64,000 nt of DNA from Phoronis australis (lineage: Eukaryota; Phoronida; Phoronidae). Shown here one piece after another: positions 36,900 through 49,909 of this stretch (position 1 is its first letter; each line of letters starts with the position of its first letter). The notes under the pieces were generated by a model, which saw nothing but the letters and a program-made list of their open reading frames with translations, did no database searches and was not told where the DNA came from. The stretch spans positions 15,587 through 79,586 of the forward strand of contig NMRA01000533.1 of NCBI GenBank assembly GCA_002633005.1, given 5' to 3'. Made by a program: the position numbers and the translations under genes.

Positions 36900-37130
36900 G
36901 AGAATGAAAATCACGTGCCCCCTAGTGGCAATTAATCTTTTCCCATTTTTCTTTGTTTCTCTGAAAATCCTTGACAGATGTCACGTTGTTGTTTTTCGGA
37001 TGGAATTTACGTTTTTGCGCCATCTAGTGGTAATTTCTATGATACAAATAAACAACCCTAGAAACACCCCGTTTGCGATTCATTCGTGGGTGCAATTCAA
37101 CGAAACGCATTGCTCTTGTACAATCACTTG
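36900..37130 (+). repeat. TAGTGGC repeat copy downstream of the LRR-Ig gene
   Basis: CCCCTAGTGGCAATT, then GCGCCATCTAGTGG and a tail ending GCATTGCTCTTGTAC, aligns with 52990-53235. Confidence 0.65.
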
Positions 37131-37661
37131 AATATTTCATTTCATTTGCTACACTAGCGTGAACGAAGTTTTCTGTGAAAGGAGCAATGTAATTTTAATT
37201 TTATAGCTCTTTTCAAAGCTAACAACTCAAGAAGTGCATTCAACATCAGGTCGAAAATTATTAGGTGGTAGTGATCGCTTCCGTGAGCCATTTGAGACCT
37301 GTTCTCACCGATTAGAAACTTGTCCGACCAGCGTCAATTTTTGTCAATATCTTGTGTTTTTGTTTTTCAAAAGCTGCACAAACACAAAACCTGAATGACG
37401 TCACTTTTAAAAGCATCATTAAGAAATGGGTTTTTACGCTACACTAAATTTTTTGTTTTTTTTTCTCTATTTTGTGAATGTGTTTTCCTTGAATTCGGTT
37501 TGATTTCCTGTTGTTTTTATTATTTTCGTTGAGTCATTGTTCATTACTATATTTCTATTTAGATAGTTTATAAATATGTATACAGATAAATTGGGATACA
37601 ATGATTTGTTTTCTGGGCTAATACTCTGTACCATTATTTTATTGTCTTATGCTTGTGTTCC

Positions 37662-37667
37662 AATAAA
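37662..37667 (+). promoter_or_regulatory. Candidate polyadenylation signal of the LRR-Ig gene
   Basis: An AATAAA hexamer lies about 1.47 kb downstream of the LRR-Ig stop codon, in a T-rich context. AATAAA occurs by chance in AT-rich DNA, so this is only the best candidate. Confidence 0.35.
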
Positions 37668-38486
37668 AGGTGAACCTATGTCATGAACTTGCCACAGTAA
37701 ATTTTAAAGCTACACGATATAAATATATTTGTCCCTTGTTTGAATTTTCGCTTTGATGATTGGAGAAATTATTTACCATGTCGTTTTGAGAATGCCGTCG
37801 CAGCTTTGCTCAAAATTAGGTTACGCCAAACGGCACCGAAGGTATAATTAATGTAAGAAAATTAATAAATTTTGGATGAATGCCTACTGCATTCTTCACA
37901 GCAACAGTCAGCGGTGCTTATTATGAAGGCTTTTCTTCATCTGTCAGTCACCTTTTGTAACATTGAAACCATATCCATAAGACTTAACTAGTCATCTCTC
38001 AAATATCTACCTGCTTGTTTGGCTTGTTTTCACGATACAATTCTATTCTCAATTGATTGGCACGAGTAGTTACTTAGTTCATTAATCAGATAACGGCTCA
38101 ACCAACATGCCAATTATTTGGCGATGACGTTGCTAGTTGATGACCTTTGGTAATTGGCCCATTGAGTTCCGTGCTCAGAAAAATTGATGAAGCAACTCAC
38201 TGGATGTAAACAACCTTCTACGTCAGTTTTATGTTATATAATTTCTTGTCCAATTGACATAATTCAAAAAACCTACCAAAATGTACTTTTCACGAAACAT
38301 TCATGCCATTTAAAAACTTTCGAAATGAAAAATTAAAAATCCTAATGCCGTCCCCACTGTTTACAACAATGCACATGTATATAAATTACTATAGACCCAA
38401 TTCACGCCGACAGGCGGCGCGTTACAAAACGAGGCTCTCTACGGTAGCTCTGTTAGCTTATCGGCATAGTTGTATTTCAGTCCGGA

Positions 38487-38681
38487 TTGCTCCGCGAACG
38501 GCTAGAAAAATACGAACACTCAACTGTCTGCTTTACAATCCCTAAAGACGTTGAGATTCGGAACCGTTGGGTCGTTGCCATACGCCGCGTCGAAGCAAAA
38601 TATGTCAGTGTAAAATTTATAAATGTTTTCGAAGAGTTAGATCATATTTTGTCGCATCTCGGTTGCCAAGCATCACAGTAA
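38487..38681 (+). pseudogene. Possible THAP-like fragment
   Basis: The frame has STVCFTIPKDVEIRNRWVVAIRRV, reminiscent of the THAP xxFxxFPxDxxxRxxWxxAI segment. An upstream PDCSANG stretch in another frame could be the first Cys region. No CxxH partner is visible, so support is weak. Confidence 0.25.
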
Positions 38682-38754
38682 CGACCGGAGAATGGGCCAG
38701 CCAGGCTATGTTTTCATGACTACGGGTTGAAACATTATAATTTTTCTTTACAAA

Positions 38755-38890
38755 AAGGACAGGACCCTCAATCCCTCGAATTTGGGGCCCAGTATCCTCA
38801 ATAATCCCCTCTCAAAAATATTGAAATATCACGCGAAATTCCCCCACGAGGCATAAAAATTCCCCTAGTGAAAAATCTCTCTGAGTTCAC
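38755..38890 (+). repeat. Dispersed repeat R4, copy b
   Basis: The partner of 5800-5960: CAGGACCCTCAATCCCTCGAAT, CCTCTCAAAAATATT and AAAAATTCCCCTAG. Confidence 0.6.
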
Positions 38891-40229
38891 ATCACTTGTA
38901 ACCACACAGGCGACAATTTTTAAGAGCACAAAAGGCTATTTTAAACTGAGACAGAGCCTACGAGAGCTTGCAACAGGGCGGGAGTGCCATTGATGGTGAT
39001 CGAGAGGTAGATTGTTCCCCTCACTCGGCGAAAAAATCGCCTGTCAGTAAGCACTGGCACCTTTCCCCTCGGATGAACGAGGCTCCTGGAGAAACATGAT
39101 AACTATGATTGCTTTGTCCAGTTAACTGAAATTGGGTTCTATAACGAGGTTATGCTTTGGACGAACGAATTGGGTGTTTTAATTTTAAAATTCAACTTAG
39201 TCAAGGTTGGTATTTGAAACCTAACACATGAAATAGACGTAACGAATTATTACAACCAAGAAAGCAGAATTGATGGTCAAACAATTTTTATTTTTGATTA
39301 CGAGCCTGTTTTTTATTTTAATAAAAATATATTTAATAATATCAATTATTCTTTCAGATCATGACAAATCAACTGTTAGTCCTAGTTAGTGCATAGGATC
39401 AGGCTATGCTTGATGTTAATATTCTTGATCAACAAATTAATTAAAACCAGATGTGACTAATTGCACATGACAGCCACCACTGTCGAATATGTCTTCAACT
39501 CGTCAACAATACGAGCACATGATCTGGTTCGCGTAAGGGTATTTTGATCAACAATTTAGAAGAAAAAAACCTAACCCTGCATTCAGCATCATAACTAATC
39601 CGTAACACTAGGATCGCCGCAATTTGGTCATACTTACTTTTCATGTTTCTAACCTAGTTTTCCGAGAAAAATTCACATCAAATATTGCTGTTATTTAACT
39701 ATTTTCAGGAGATGTTACACGTTCAAAGAAAAGTTATCCTTGTTTTCGTCTTTGGAATCTCTTTTCAAGTAATAAATCGTCACATTTAAAACTGTTTCTT
39801 TTACTAGAGAAAACTTGCAGCCTAACGCGGAAGTACACAGATACATGTACATGTATAGGGTATGATCCGCCACAAGAAGAGTCTGAGTGAAATATTTAAA
39901 TTATCTGCGGGAAAAGTGAAAGCAACTTAGGAATTTGAAGCGTATGGGATAAACACAAAACAAACCTCGATTGTCGTACTTGAGTAATATCCCACTTGAC
40001 ATTATTCTGCGTATTGACCAAGACCGAACATCGAGATCGATACGCGGAATAATGTCTCGTGGGATATTACATCATGTACGTCACTCTCGGTACGTTTTGT
40101 GTATGTACACAAAGTATACGATGTGTTTACAAAAGTCACAACATAAATGTACACACTAAGGTAGAAACCCATACATGTATGGCTGTATGAAGAAGATTAT
40201 CGTCAACTTTCAGCGACATGTAGGAAGCT

Positions 40230-40390
40230 GTGCCTTGAGCTCCGTTAGCCTTGTCGGACAAAGAAACTTCACACAACACGGGTAGGCCAGCTCGTCACCT
40301 CGTCATGAAACTTATATCAACATGTAGAGCTTACGACCGGCAGGGTTGCATGCAGAACCTTTAAAATCCCTCTCTCAAACTGCCCATGTG
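40230..40390 (+). repeat. Dispersed repeat R3, 5' fragment
   Basis: AAACTTCACACAACACGGGTAG to GACCGGCAGGG aligns with the start of the copy at 47880. Confidence 0.55.
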
Positions 40391-42479
40391 GTTCCAGTAT
40401 CCGAAAATTCTTACTACATAAAATCTTATTTTCGACACCCTTTCTTTATATTCTTTTCGCCTTTCTTGCCAAAAGCGATTTTTTAACAGTATTTGACCCT
40501 TCTCTGTGAGCGTATAATTACCGGCTGTCATCGGTTATTTCCGTACCCACCTTTCCGGATCATCAGTTCAGGAACTTGTCCTGAACGCCGCCATTTTTTG
40601 CTTGTAACTGAATGTGCTATGGCTTGCTCGAAAAGTCTTCATTATTTTGTTTTATTAGTAATATCTCGTGATTCGTTTGCATATGTAGTGTATTTATAGT
40701 TTGTAGTTAGTGGTCGTTGAATTTTTTTGGAATGTTATGCGTACTTAGTATGTTAAAACAGCATTGGTGTTTAGTTCCTTACGTAGGCCGGTCGAACCTA
40801 GGAACCAATATGGGTCGAACCTATTTTTTTCGGTTTTATTTTTTTTCTCGTTTTGAAAAAGTACTTTGCTATCATCGGAAAGGTAGTACATTCTACTCAG
40901 TAAAAATCAAAAAAGTATATTAAAATCGGGGCAAGCAGTGTAAAGTTATTGCAAGTTGTTAATGCAGGAGCATTAGTCTTTTGTTTAGGATCTTTATGTC
41001 CACTAGAGGCGTTGTATGTACACCTTAGGGCGTTTCCAGAGTGCATTGTAATTGCTGTCTACCCCCGCTTCTAGGTAATTGTTTATTGGCTAAATAGATG
41101 CTACCATTGTAATATAACCAATCACAGTGCAGTTTTGATGGCTTTTAGCCTCAGCAGTCATTTACAGCGCTCACTTCGAATATTGGTTTCAACATGTTGT
41201 GATGCACTGTAGAGAGATTATTAGCTGGGCAACGCGGAAAACTCCAGTAAGTACATGTAATTCTCTTAAGGCTTTACGTTTAGTCTATTTATGTAGGTCT
41301 GTTGGACATTGTAGGACTAGTGTTTAATTGTTGAACCGTAACGGCTGCTTTGTGATGGTATTGTCTTATGCGGGTTCGAGTCCCGTGTGTTGGCCGTATT
41401 GACTGTTGGGTTACGTTTTGAGAACATTATTTGGTTCCGTTGTTTGACAAACTGTATTTATCGTTTGGAGATAACCGTCTCTTCAAGAATAAAACGTTTT
41501 AAACGAAGCTGACGCGTTATTCTATCGCCCACACTAATACACGTTTTGTGGCGAAATTTCAGGGTCACTTTGTTTGGATCGCGTCGGCCATATTGGAGGA
41601 CAGCGGGATAAGCTACGAGTTTAAAACTTGGTGTAAATTGTTTTCGCCAACAAATTACGGTGAAATTTAGTTAGACATATCTTTACTTACTATTCTGCAC
41701 GATTTAACAGTACTCACCAAATTTCAGCCTCGCGTTGTTACCCATTAAGTGATAAATGTGCTCACAATTCCCGTTGGACTTCGTCTCATTTCTGGCAGCA
41801 CCGACAACATCGCGACTTTTGCTGAACTGAAAGGCATGTTCAATCGGCTACTTTGTAACTTGTGAAGATTTAACGTTGATACATTTTGACAAACGTTGCT
41901 ACAAAAAAGGAACTTTGTTCAATTTTCCTGTATTTTGTGCAAAAATATAAGATATATTCGAATTATTTTACTGTAAATTTCCCATTCAGGTAATCTTACA
42001 CTAAGCTAAAAAATAGTTGAAATAATTTTTAAATGGTTTTTTGTTTGACTGTCAACTGCTGTTCAAGACTTGATTCGCTGTCACAAAATGATTCATATTT
42101 TCCTAAATTTTAAGTCTTAAGTGCTCATGTTTTGTAACTTATTGCTTCTTAATTCAGGTTATCAAGTCAACAATATGAATAATATTAATTTAAGAAATAA
42201 TCTATGTTTGATTGTGAAGCTTCAAGCCTCTAATTCTTGTTCCTTGCAACTTCATATTTTTTGAAATGATGCTTGTCAAATTCTGGTTTAAGGAAACACT
42301 ATTCCGTCACCATGGTAATAGTTACATGTATGTCCACTTTCATATCATGGAAACTGTTGCTGTTAAATAGTGTTTGTAATGCTAAATGTTGTAAAGTATT
42401 GTGCATTTTAAGTTACTTATTGTGTTAAAAGTTTGAATAATTTTGGGTTAATGAATAAAAAATGGTAGCATGTTGGACT

Positions 42480-42700
42480 TGTCATACTTATGTGCTCGAA
42501 CGAACCCCTTTTTGGAGAACTGGAAAAAGGTCTGCCTCAGTCATAGAAGCACGAATTCCGAAAAAATTGGGAAATGAGACAATATTCCACTAGAAGACAG
42601 GAAGTACCAAAATTTAGAGTCTGCAGTTCATAGCTCTGAACATACCCACTGAATCTTATTGTAAAAGATGTGCATTCCCAAAAATTCCAGCCCCCCCCAT
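42480..42700 (+). repeat. Dispersed repeat R2, copy a
   Basis: CTCGAACGA...CAGTCATAGAA...CAGCTCTGAACATACCC-like order followed by a C run. It is shared with 48730-48960 in the same orientation. Confidence 0.65.
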
Positions 42701-43479
42701 TCTGTTAGGCTTGGTGCTCTCATACAAAGTCTTGGAAAATCTCTATTGAAAGCCAACAACTTTCCACAGTTCGCCAGAAGTACCAAAGTTCTAAATAAAC
42801 CTAGTTTGAGCGAGCGCTGTGCCCAGCGACCAGTTAGGCCTAAGGGTAGCCTTGGCGCAAAGCTGTGTAGGCCTACTAACAAGCTGTATTTTGACGATAG
42901 TCTTCACCAGTAGCTGGTGACTAAGGCTAACTAAGGTCTGCCGCGGCAGTGCGACACAGGACTAACCAGCCCGTAATTTCATGCAAGTGTCTGAAACTAC
43001 CCTTGAATATATGAAGCATTTATAATTTGACCATTTTACGTCGACAAAACAGCTTGCAACCGCATGCTTTTACCGTTCGCCAGTGTCTGGTCTCGATCTG
43101 CACCGGGTCCGATAGGCTGCGGTCCCGAGTCTGGCAAAACAATTTCTGTCAAAATTTATTCGCCTCATTTCTTAAGCAAATTCGATAAAATTGTGCGTAG
43201 TTTGATTTTTTTAAAATTAAGGCGCGCAGTCGATTATTTTATCCCCGTTTGCTGGCTGCTAACAGTACAGGCACTGCTCCAGTCGCACTGACGGCATTTT
43301 CTCGACCTGGGTTCCTGAATGAATTGTACTTCGCGGCAAGTTCAAAATGGCGGTGGTTCTTCGGGTGCGAATCGTGAGTGACGCGTTCATTTTTTGAGTA
43401 CGGATCTTGTATTAGTTATGGGGTAAGTACTTGTTGGATCCTTATAACATCCTCTAACCATGTAATAAGGGTTAACAAC

Positions 43480-43885
43480 GCGTGAGAGAAGGACTTTAAG
43501 AATCAACCGACAGTCACCTTGCCCGTTGCAGCCCTTTAATGAAAAACAAAACAATCTAATGAACGTCAGTTTTGTGTAATTCACAGCCTTTTGTTAAGTC
43601 TGCCGTCGTTTTGAAAACAATGCTTTCGTGACACGCGCAAGCGCCATTCCTACTGAAATTTTGCGATATCTCTCAGATGATGACAGCTTCCATGCAAAGT
43701 GGGTTTGCTGGTATTTAAATACTAAAGAATTTTAACGAAATGAAACCAGTCCTGGCTGTTATGACGTGTACGCAACCTCGTGGAAAAGAAGATTGAAGGT
43801 GACGCATTGGGGCCGAGAGCCGATCCAAAATAGCCGGTAGAATGCCATTTTTTCCAACATCGGTAAATAATTAAGTTTACTCAGG
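43480..43885 (+). repeat. Dispersed repeat R3, copy a
   Basis: ACTTGCCCGTT, GCCTTTTGT, CGTCGTTTTGAAAA, GACACGCGC, GGTGACGCA and CGGTAAATAAT appear in the same order and spacing as at 47990-48430. Confidence 0.7.
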
Positions 43886-44179
43886 GAAAAGTTTAGTTTT
43901 GAATGACATTAATTTGGCGGCGGCAGGCCCAAGAAGTTTATACGCGATGGAAGCCGCAGAAAGTGAAATTAAAAGCCGACAAACTGAAGTCACTCAGGCG
44001 TTGAACGGATTTACTGACGAAAAAAGGCCCAGTACAAAACTGGCCACCCTCCCAAAGCGTAAAGTCAAGTCCTTTTATTAATATAGTCGGTTAAAGTGAA
44101 ACAAGAGGGAAAAAATTAGCCATAGGCTAGTACACCGACAAATAAATACATAAGTTATAAAATAAATAAAATATTAAAT

Positions 44180-44182
<3 letters not shown>

Positions 44183-44218
<36 letters not shown>

Positions 44219-44238
44219 GCGTGTGCGTGTGTGTGTGG
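44183..44238 (+). repeat. (GT)n microsatellite with GC interruptions
   Basis: A GT run of about 56 bases with three GCGT interruptions, just beyond the 3' side of the CR1-like LINE. Confidence 0.95.
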
Positions 44239-44279
44239 TTATAACAAATTTAAAATACTATATACAGGGATAACGAGAT

Positions 44280-45960
44280 TGAGCAAATAAGCACCATTGG
44301 AGAGGAGATTATGTATGATTCAAGAAATTGCAGGTTCTGCCCTTACAGAGAGGCTCAGTCCACGCGTTTGCATACCGAACAAAATACTTTAAATGCAGGC
44401 TCGATTTCGCCTCCTATGACACAGAATTCCACATTAATTAGAGCCATAGGCTTTGAAAGATTAGTAGACCATACCGAGTGGTTCTGCACTGAAGAATTTT
44501 TGTCCTATTGGATGATCTCAAATTATATGGGGTCTTGCGAATTGTGAGAAGGTCCCATAGAAATGGGGGTGACAAATGGTTCACAATTTTGAAAGCACTT
44601 TTTAGAATCAATCTCTTCCTACCAATCTCAAGAGCAGGCAGATTAGCCCTCAGTAAGAGTGTTTCATGTGAGCTAGAAAAAACATCAAATACAAATCCCA
44701 GGACCCTACATTGGACTCTTCCAATCTTATGTGTATTGACTTGGCCAAAAAATGACAGATTAAAGCGCAGTAGGGAAACTGGGATAGAATAAAACATTGA
44801 AAAATCACCACTCGGATACTAAAGTCTAGAATCCTAGCCAGACGCTGTAAAACCATAAGCTGATCTCCTGACTTTCGGCATAAAACTTTTAATACGGTTG
44901 ACAAAACTGAGGCTCTCATCGATTACAACACCAAGAAATTTAACGTCCACCTCGCTGGTGATTTTGGCTCCTTCAACCTCGACAACAGCCCTGGATACGT
45001 TTCTGGTGTAATGACGAAATATAAAATGAAATTTTTATGGATTTGCCTCCATCGTATTTTGCTTGAACCAGGTTATTGCTTTTGAAGACTCAGATGTCAG
45101 TATGGCAATGAAATCATACCCTGTGGGAGCACTTGCTGAGAAAGTGTTGTCATCAGCACAATTAGATGTATACAACTGTGCTACAGTAAATGACACACAT
45201 AAATCATTCACAAAAATATTGAACACTGAGTACTGGACCCATGATTGATCCACATGACACTCCTTTGGCTATATCTAGCCAATCACTAGACTCTTCACCG
45301 ATCCTAACTCGCTGCTTCCTTCTTGACAGATAGGACCAAAAAGGTGCGTGCTTGTTCACTCAGGCAGTACATTTTCAATTTTGCAATCATGGGTGCGGGA
45401 GGCAGGCGAACGCTTTGTTCAGATCCATGATCACCGCTCCAACACACTTATTTTGTTCAGTGGCTAACCTCCAATCTTCAACCACACGTAGTAAATCTAA
45501 TTGACAGCTATATCCGCTTCTATTGGCAGCAATCCGCGGATCCAATATATCTAAAAATGGGTTTATCTGTAGCAACACGAGTCTTTCAAAAATCTTGGAC
45601 AGAGCTGAAAGTATACACACTGATCTGTAATTTTCCATCTTCAATCTGTCCGCTTTTATGAAATCTGGCACTACCTCAGCAAGTTTACCCATGTTCGAAA
45701 ATTTAGCAGTGTCAATGGTCTGATTAATAATGATTGCTACATTACAACTAACAAATTTACCAACTGGTTTGAGTAACTTAGCTGGAATATGATCACTACC
45801 AGTGGATTTCTTAGTGTCGAGATATTCGATAACGTTTTCCACTTCAGTCGGGGTAGTATGCCTAAAGGAAAAGTTTCCACTCTTCAATTTAGTTTTAATA
45901 GCATAGCCTCGAAAAATACGGCCGATGACAAAAAATAGAACACATTGAATCTAAATAGGG
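44280..45960 (-). mobile_element. Degraded CR1/L2-like LINE reverse transcriptase
   Basis: On -, 45887-45387 encodes LDTKKSTGSDHIPAKLLK, KMENYRSVCILSALSKIFERLV and VGAVIMDLNKAF (RT domains). 45260-45035 holds GSIMGP, frame change, VFNIFVNDL and the active-site box as CADDNT instead of YADDNT. 44919-44438 carries RLARIL, YNLRSSN and similar C-terminal pieces. Frame changes and the Tyr to Cys change make it inactive. It is 5' truncated and ends close to a GT microsatellite. Confidence 0.72.
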
Positions 45961-45969
45961 TGCTGGTGC

Positions 45970-47870
45970 GCTACCTGAGACCAAGGCTGTGCCGACACGA
46001 GCGTGACGGTCTATAACGAAGCAGGGGAGACTGAGTTTGCGCGAACAATGCATTTTTTATAATATATTATAATTTGATGGTTCGCAGAACTGCAGGTATT
46101 TAGACAGTTTGCCTTTTTGTGAGACGCCTTGCATTAACATTTTTTGGAACACGAGCAATTTGTAAATCTAAGAATAAACTTATCTCGTAAATCATCATGC
46201 ATATTGCAATAAAATGGAACCCGTCCTCAATTACAGAAATTCCAAACAAATCAAATAGTTTCTTAATTCTTTATCAATTTTACCCCTTCCTGCTTCAATT
46301 TCTAAACAATGATTGGAACATTTAATTTTAATAATGAATTTTCCAAGATTTCCGCAATACAGACATTTTGAAAAACATCGGCATAGTAAGTTACTTCACC
46401 ATTACAATCGACTTTAGTTTTACATTCTTGGAAACCCAATCCTTTACCTTTTGTTTAAATTCAAAAAGAAAAATTGCTTTATCTCCTTCCCCTTGCTGAG
46501 CCCAAAGATAGCCAAATCTATATTTACACAAAAATTGTGTAATACGGAGTGGTCAAAGTAGTTTTCTATGGAACGCCACTAGCGTCACCTTGTGACGGGT
46601 CTTTTCTGACACGTGACAAGTCATTTTTGACACGCTGACGCGTCATTGCTGCTGTCGAACTCGTGTGGATGTTCTTAAATTAACCAATAAGTGTTAAGGT
46701 TTTACAGTGTGTTGACTAAACCAATGAGATCGTCATGTTTTGAGGTGACTGACAAGAATAAGGGCTGTCAATCATATATCGACTTGGTATTCCAAGAGAC
46801 AAAAACAGGAGTTACTGAACACCGAAGTGCCCCGGAAATATGTATTGGATGACTTCAAGGAATTTGTACGATCAGCAAGTACAGCACACATCACGAATTT
46901 TTGTCCGACCGGTCGGAAAATGGTCGACGACCGGCCGTCGACCGGTCGTCTAGCCGACCAGCAGCCGACCAACAACGGTCGGCTACTAGGAGCCGTCTGC
47001 TGAGTCGCCTCTGTGGTCGGCACTTGGGTCGGCTAAGTGGTCGCCTAGCGTAGACGACCAAAACGGATTAAGCGTGTCCTTGGTCGGCAATTACCATTTT
47101 ATGACTTAGCGATGAACTTTGGCCAAACAAAGATTTAACTGTTCGCTGTTCGTTCACTAGTGGCAACTCCGGTCTTGACATCGATTTATCAACTTTAGTT
47201 CAACCATTGAAGGGAGGTAAAATCGAATCAACCTACAAATACGAAGTGTGTGACATTGCACCAGCCTAAAACTTTATGTTGAATTAATGGCGGGGTGATA
47301 AAATCAAACGTCAAGTCAGTGATATCGCGGAAGCATAATTTCTAACTTTGGATACGAGACTTTTTATATAGTACATTATGCATAAAAACAAGCACGAAGT
47401 TTAAAATTTTACAGTAAAATTGCATAAAAATCTGAATACAACGCTGGATGTTTTACAACCTCAAGTGTTTTCACAACGCGGAATGCTCAACAAACACCAC
47501 GCATTTGCGCTCATCCGTTATTGCTCTTGATCATCACTTCATCAAGCTGTATATTGCGCTTTACCACAGATAATTATTGTTTATGTCTGTATAATTTCTT
47601 AATATTCTGTTACAGCAATAGAAAACAAGTTTATTTTAGGAACAACATAAACAATGGTTTGAACATACATGTAACGCCGATGTTAAGATCATGGGCGCAT
47701 GAAAACGGTAGAACGTGATCGGTCTATAGTGTCATCCATCATCCATCATCATTCTGAATTTGTTGTCGCTTTCGCAGTAAAAATCGTTCCGAAGCTAGAG
47801 TCTTCCTATCTAGCCAGTTAGCTGAATGAAGACTATTTTCAAAATACAGCAAGGTGCCAGTGTATTGAGC
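45970..47870. other. Intergenic, no gene recognised
   Basis: The GTCGG island (46900-47090) is the only distinctive structure. Confidence 0.5.
46900..47090. repeat. GTCGG/CCGAC-rich island
   Basis: GACCGGTC, GTCGAC, GGTCGGC and CCGACCA motifs are packed densely on both strands inside AT-rich DNA, with self-complementary parts. Confidence 0.6.
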
Positions 47871-47879
47871 TCAAACAGA

Positions 47880-48440
47880 CCTCGAAATTTCACACTCAGC
47901 CCGGATAGATACGCTCGTGACCTCGAAGCTTCTATTAACATAAGCTAAAGACCGGCGGGGGTACATGAAAAATCTCGAAGTCAATTGACATTCAACTTGC
48001 CCGTTACGGCCGTTTAAGCGAAAAACATCCAATGTCATCTTCTTGCGTAATTGTCTGCCTTTTGTAACGAAAAAAGCGTATGTCGTCGTTTTGAAAAATG
48101 TTCATTCGGGACACGCGCCACTTCCAAATATGTTTTCGACATCTCCCATAATATGATGACAACATCTCAGCAAAATTTGTTCTAAAATTCGGTTTACTGA
48201 TATCAAAATTCCAAAAACATATAATGAAGTGAAAACAATTCTGATCATTTGTTGAGACGTTTACGCAATCTCGAGGGAGAACGTTTGATTGAAGAATCTG
48301 GGAAAAAGAAACTGACTAATAGGTGACGCAATATTTCATTGCGTCGAAAGTCGACACAAAAGATCACACCATGACTTTAGCATCAGAATAATTGTAGAAA
48401 ACCAATTTTTGCAACGCTGGTAAATAATTTAGATTCATAC
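47880..48440 (+). repeat. Dispersed repeat R3, copy b (longer)
   Basis: It matches 43480-43885, and its 5' part (47890-47990: AAATTTCACAC, GCTCGTGACCTCG, AAAGACCGGCGGG) matches 40265-40370. Confidence 0.7.
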
Positions 48441-48699
48441 TCAATCCCAAAGTCAAATCACACAGATTTTCCTTTTTTACATTGAATTATTTGGTGCAAT
48501 TAGATAGGAATTATGCAAGTTTCACTGTGCGTAACAATATTTAACATGTTGAATGGTGAGAGTTCACTTGGGTACATTGTGACCTATGACGGGGGGTATT
48601 CCAGATAGGGTACTAGTAGTGGGATCGGAATGTCCTTTCGCATTCAATAACCTAGATCTTCCCGACAAACCTGAGCAAATCAGTCCAAATAGGCAATAC

Positions 48700-48960
48700 A
48701 ATAGTTACATTGGTGATTCATAATTTTGAGAACCAGGCACATGCTCGCACCCAGGGGAGGCTCGAACGAGCACCCCCCCCACTCGCCGAAGTAGGCATGA
48801 AAAGGTCAGCCTCATAGAAACCAAAAAAATTGAGAAAACGAGACACATGTCCACTAAAAAGCTGTAATTCAGGAATGCACTGTTTACAGCTCTGAACATA
48901 CCCCATTTTTTGGTAAAAGGTCAACATGCCCAAAATTGTTAGCACCCCCCATATATTTTA
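48700..48960 (+). repeat. Dispersed repeat R2, copy b
   Basis: The matching partner of 42480-42700, including TTTACAGCTCTGAACATACCC and the final CACCCCCC. The ORFs on - here are not genes. Confidence 0.65.
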
Positions 48961-49909
48961 GGATGGGTGCGTGGATGAGGCAAGTGAACCTTGCAAATTA
49001 TTGACCTGTAGTGATATGAGATTTCAAAATCAGGAGCTTCCAAGAATTACTACGAACATAGACATAAGCACACACAACCAATGCCAATATACCCAACTTG
49101 GGAAATGATTACACTTTGCCTTGGTAGTCCCCCCCCTTGCATTGATCACACTGACACAACCTCAGAAGACAGAAATATAATAGATTAATAGCTTTAACTG
49201 AACGTTATGGCTTCCTCTGATGGACCTCCAGAAGTATATTACGCGTTAGAAGTTTAGATAATTCACACACAGAATGAGTCCATGTCGGTATGTGACAGCG
49301 TGACTCGTTAGTGGCTGACAATAACAACTGAACTTAACACGTTCGTTGGAAATCACACCACCCATTGTTGCCAATCGATTTTAGAACGCTCTCTGGCACT
49401 AATCTGACTTCCAAAACTTGTGAAATGTCTTCTTGCTGGCTCTGCCCGTAGTAATATCAACTTCATTGTCGCGGGCTAGCCAACACACGACTTTTTCTTC
49501 GAAGTTGACTGTCGTTATAAAATTCAAACTGTTGACTTCCGGTGGAAACTGCCTTACGAATACAACTCAACACAAAGGAAACTTGCACAATAACTACGTT
49601 TTTTTAAGAATTGCATGAGTTCTATTGATTAGATTGTACTGACCAGGTCAGTGTCTCAGGGGATTAACACTGGGTGCATTCTTACTGCTGTTGGTCACCG
49701 GATGTTCGTCTACATTTAAATTCACGCGCGATAATGATTACGTAATTGCACTAAATCAGTACTGGTTAAACTTTCGTCCTTTTACGGTTTGTATCTATAT
49801 AAATGTTAAGGAAACATTTGGGCAACATTTTTATGAGATGATGGGTTTTGCATGAGCAAATAATTATTTTTTGTTGGAAAATAATGGGAAAATTTTTGAA
49901 CCAAAAATT

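Larger units (their letters stand above)
36194..37680 (+). other. Likely 3' UTR of the LRR-Ig gene
   Basis: No coding frame is visible after the stop. The first good AATAAA (37662-37667) is followed by a GT-containing stretch, giving a UTR of about 1.5 kb. It would include an AT-rich degenerate repeat and a copy of the TAGTGGC repeat. No transcript evidence is available. Confidence 0.4.
37690..42470. other. Gene-poor intergenic stretch
   Basis: It contains repeat fragments (38755, 40230) and one possible THAP scrap (38487). GGTTCGAGTCCC at about 41372 looks like a Pol III B box but has no matching A box or cloverleaf. Confidence 0.5.

Noticed and set aside
41340-41395. Possible tRNA (GGTTCGAGTCCC)
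   Set aside because: The B box is good, but there is no A box or acceptor stem. A relic or chance match is more likely.
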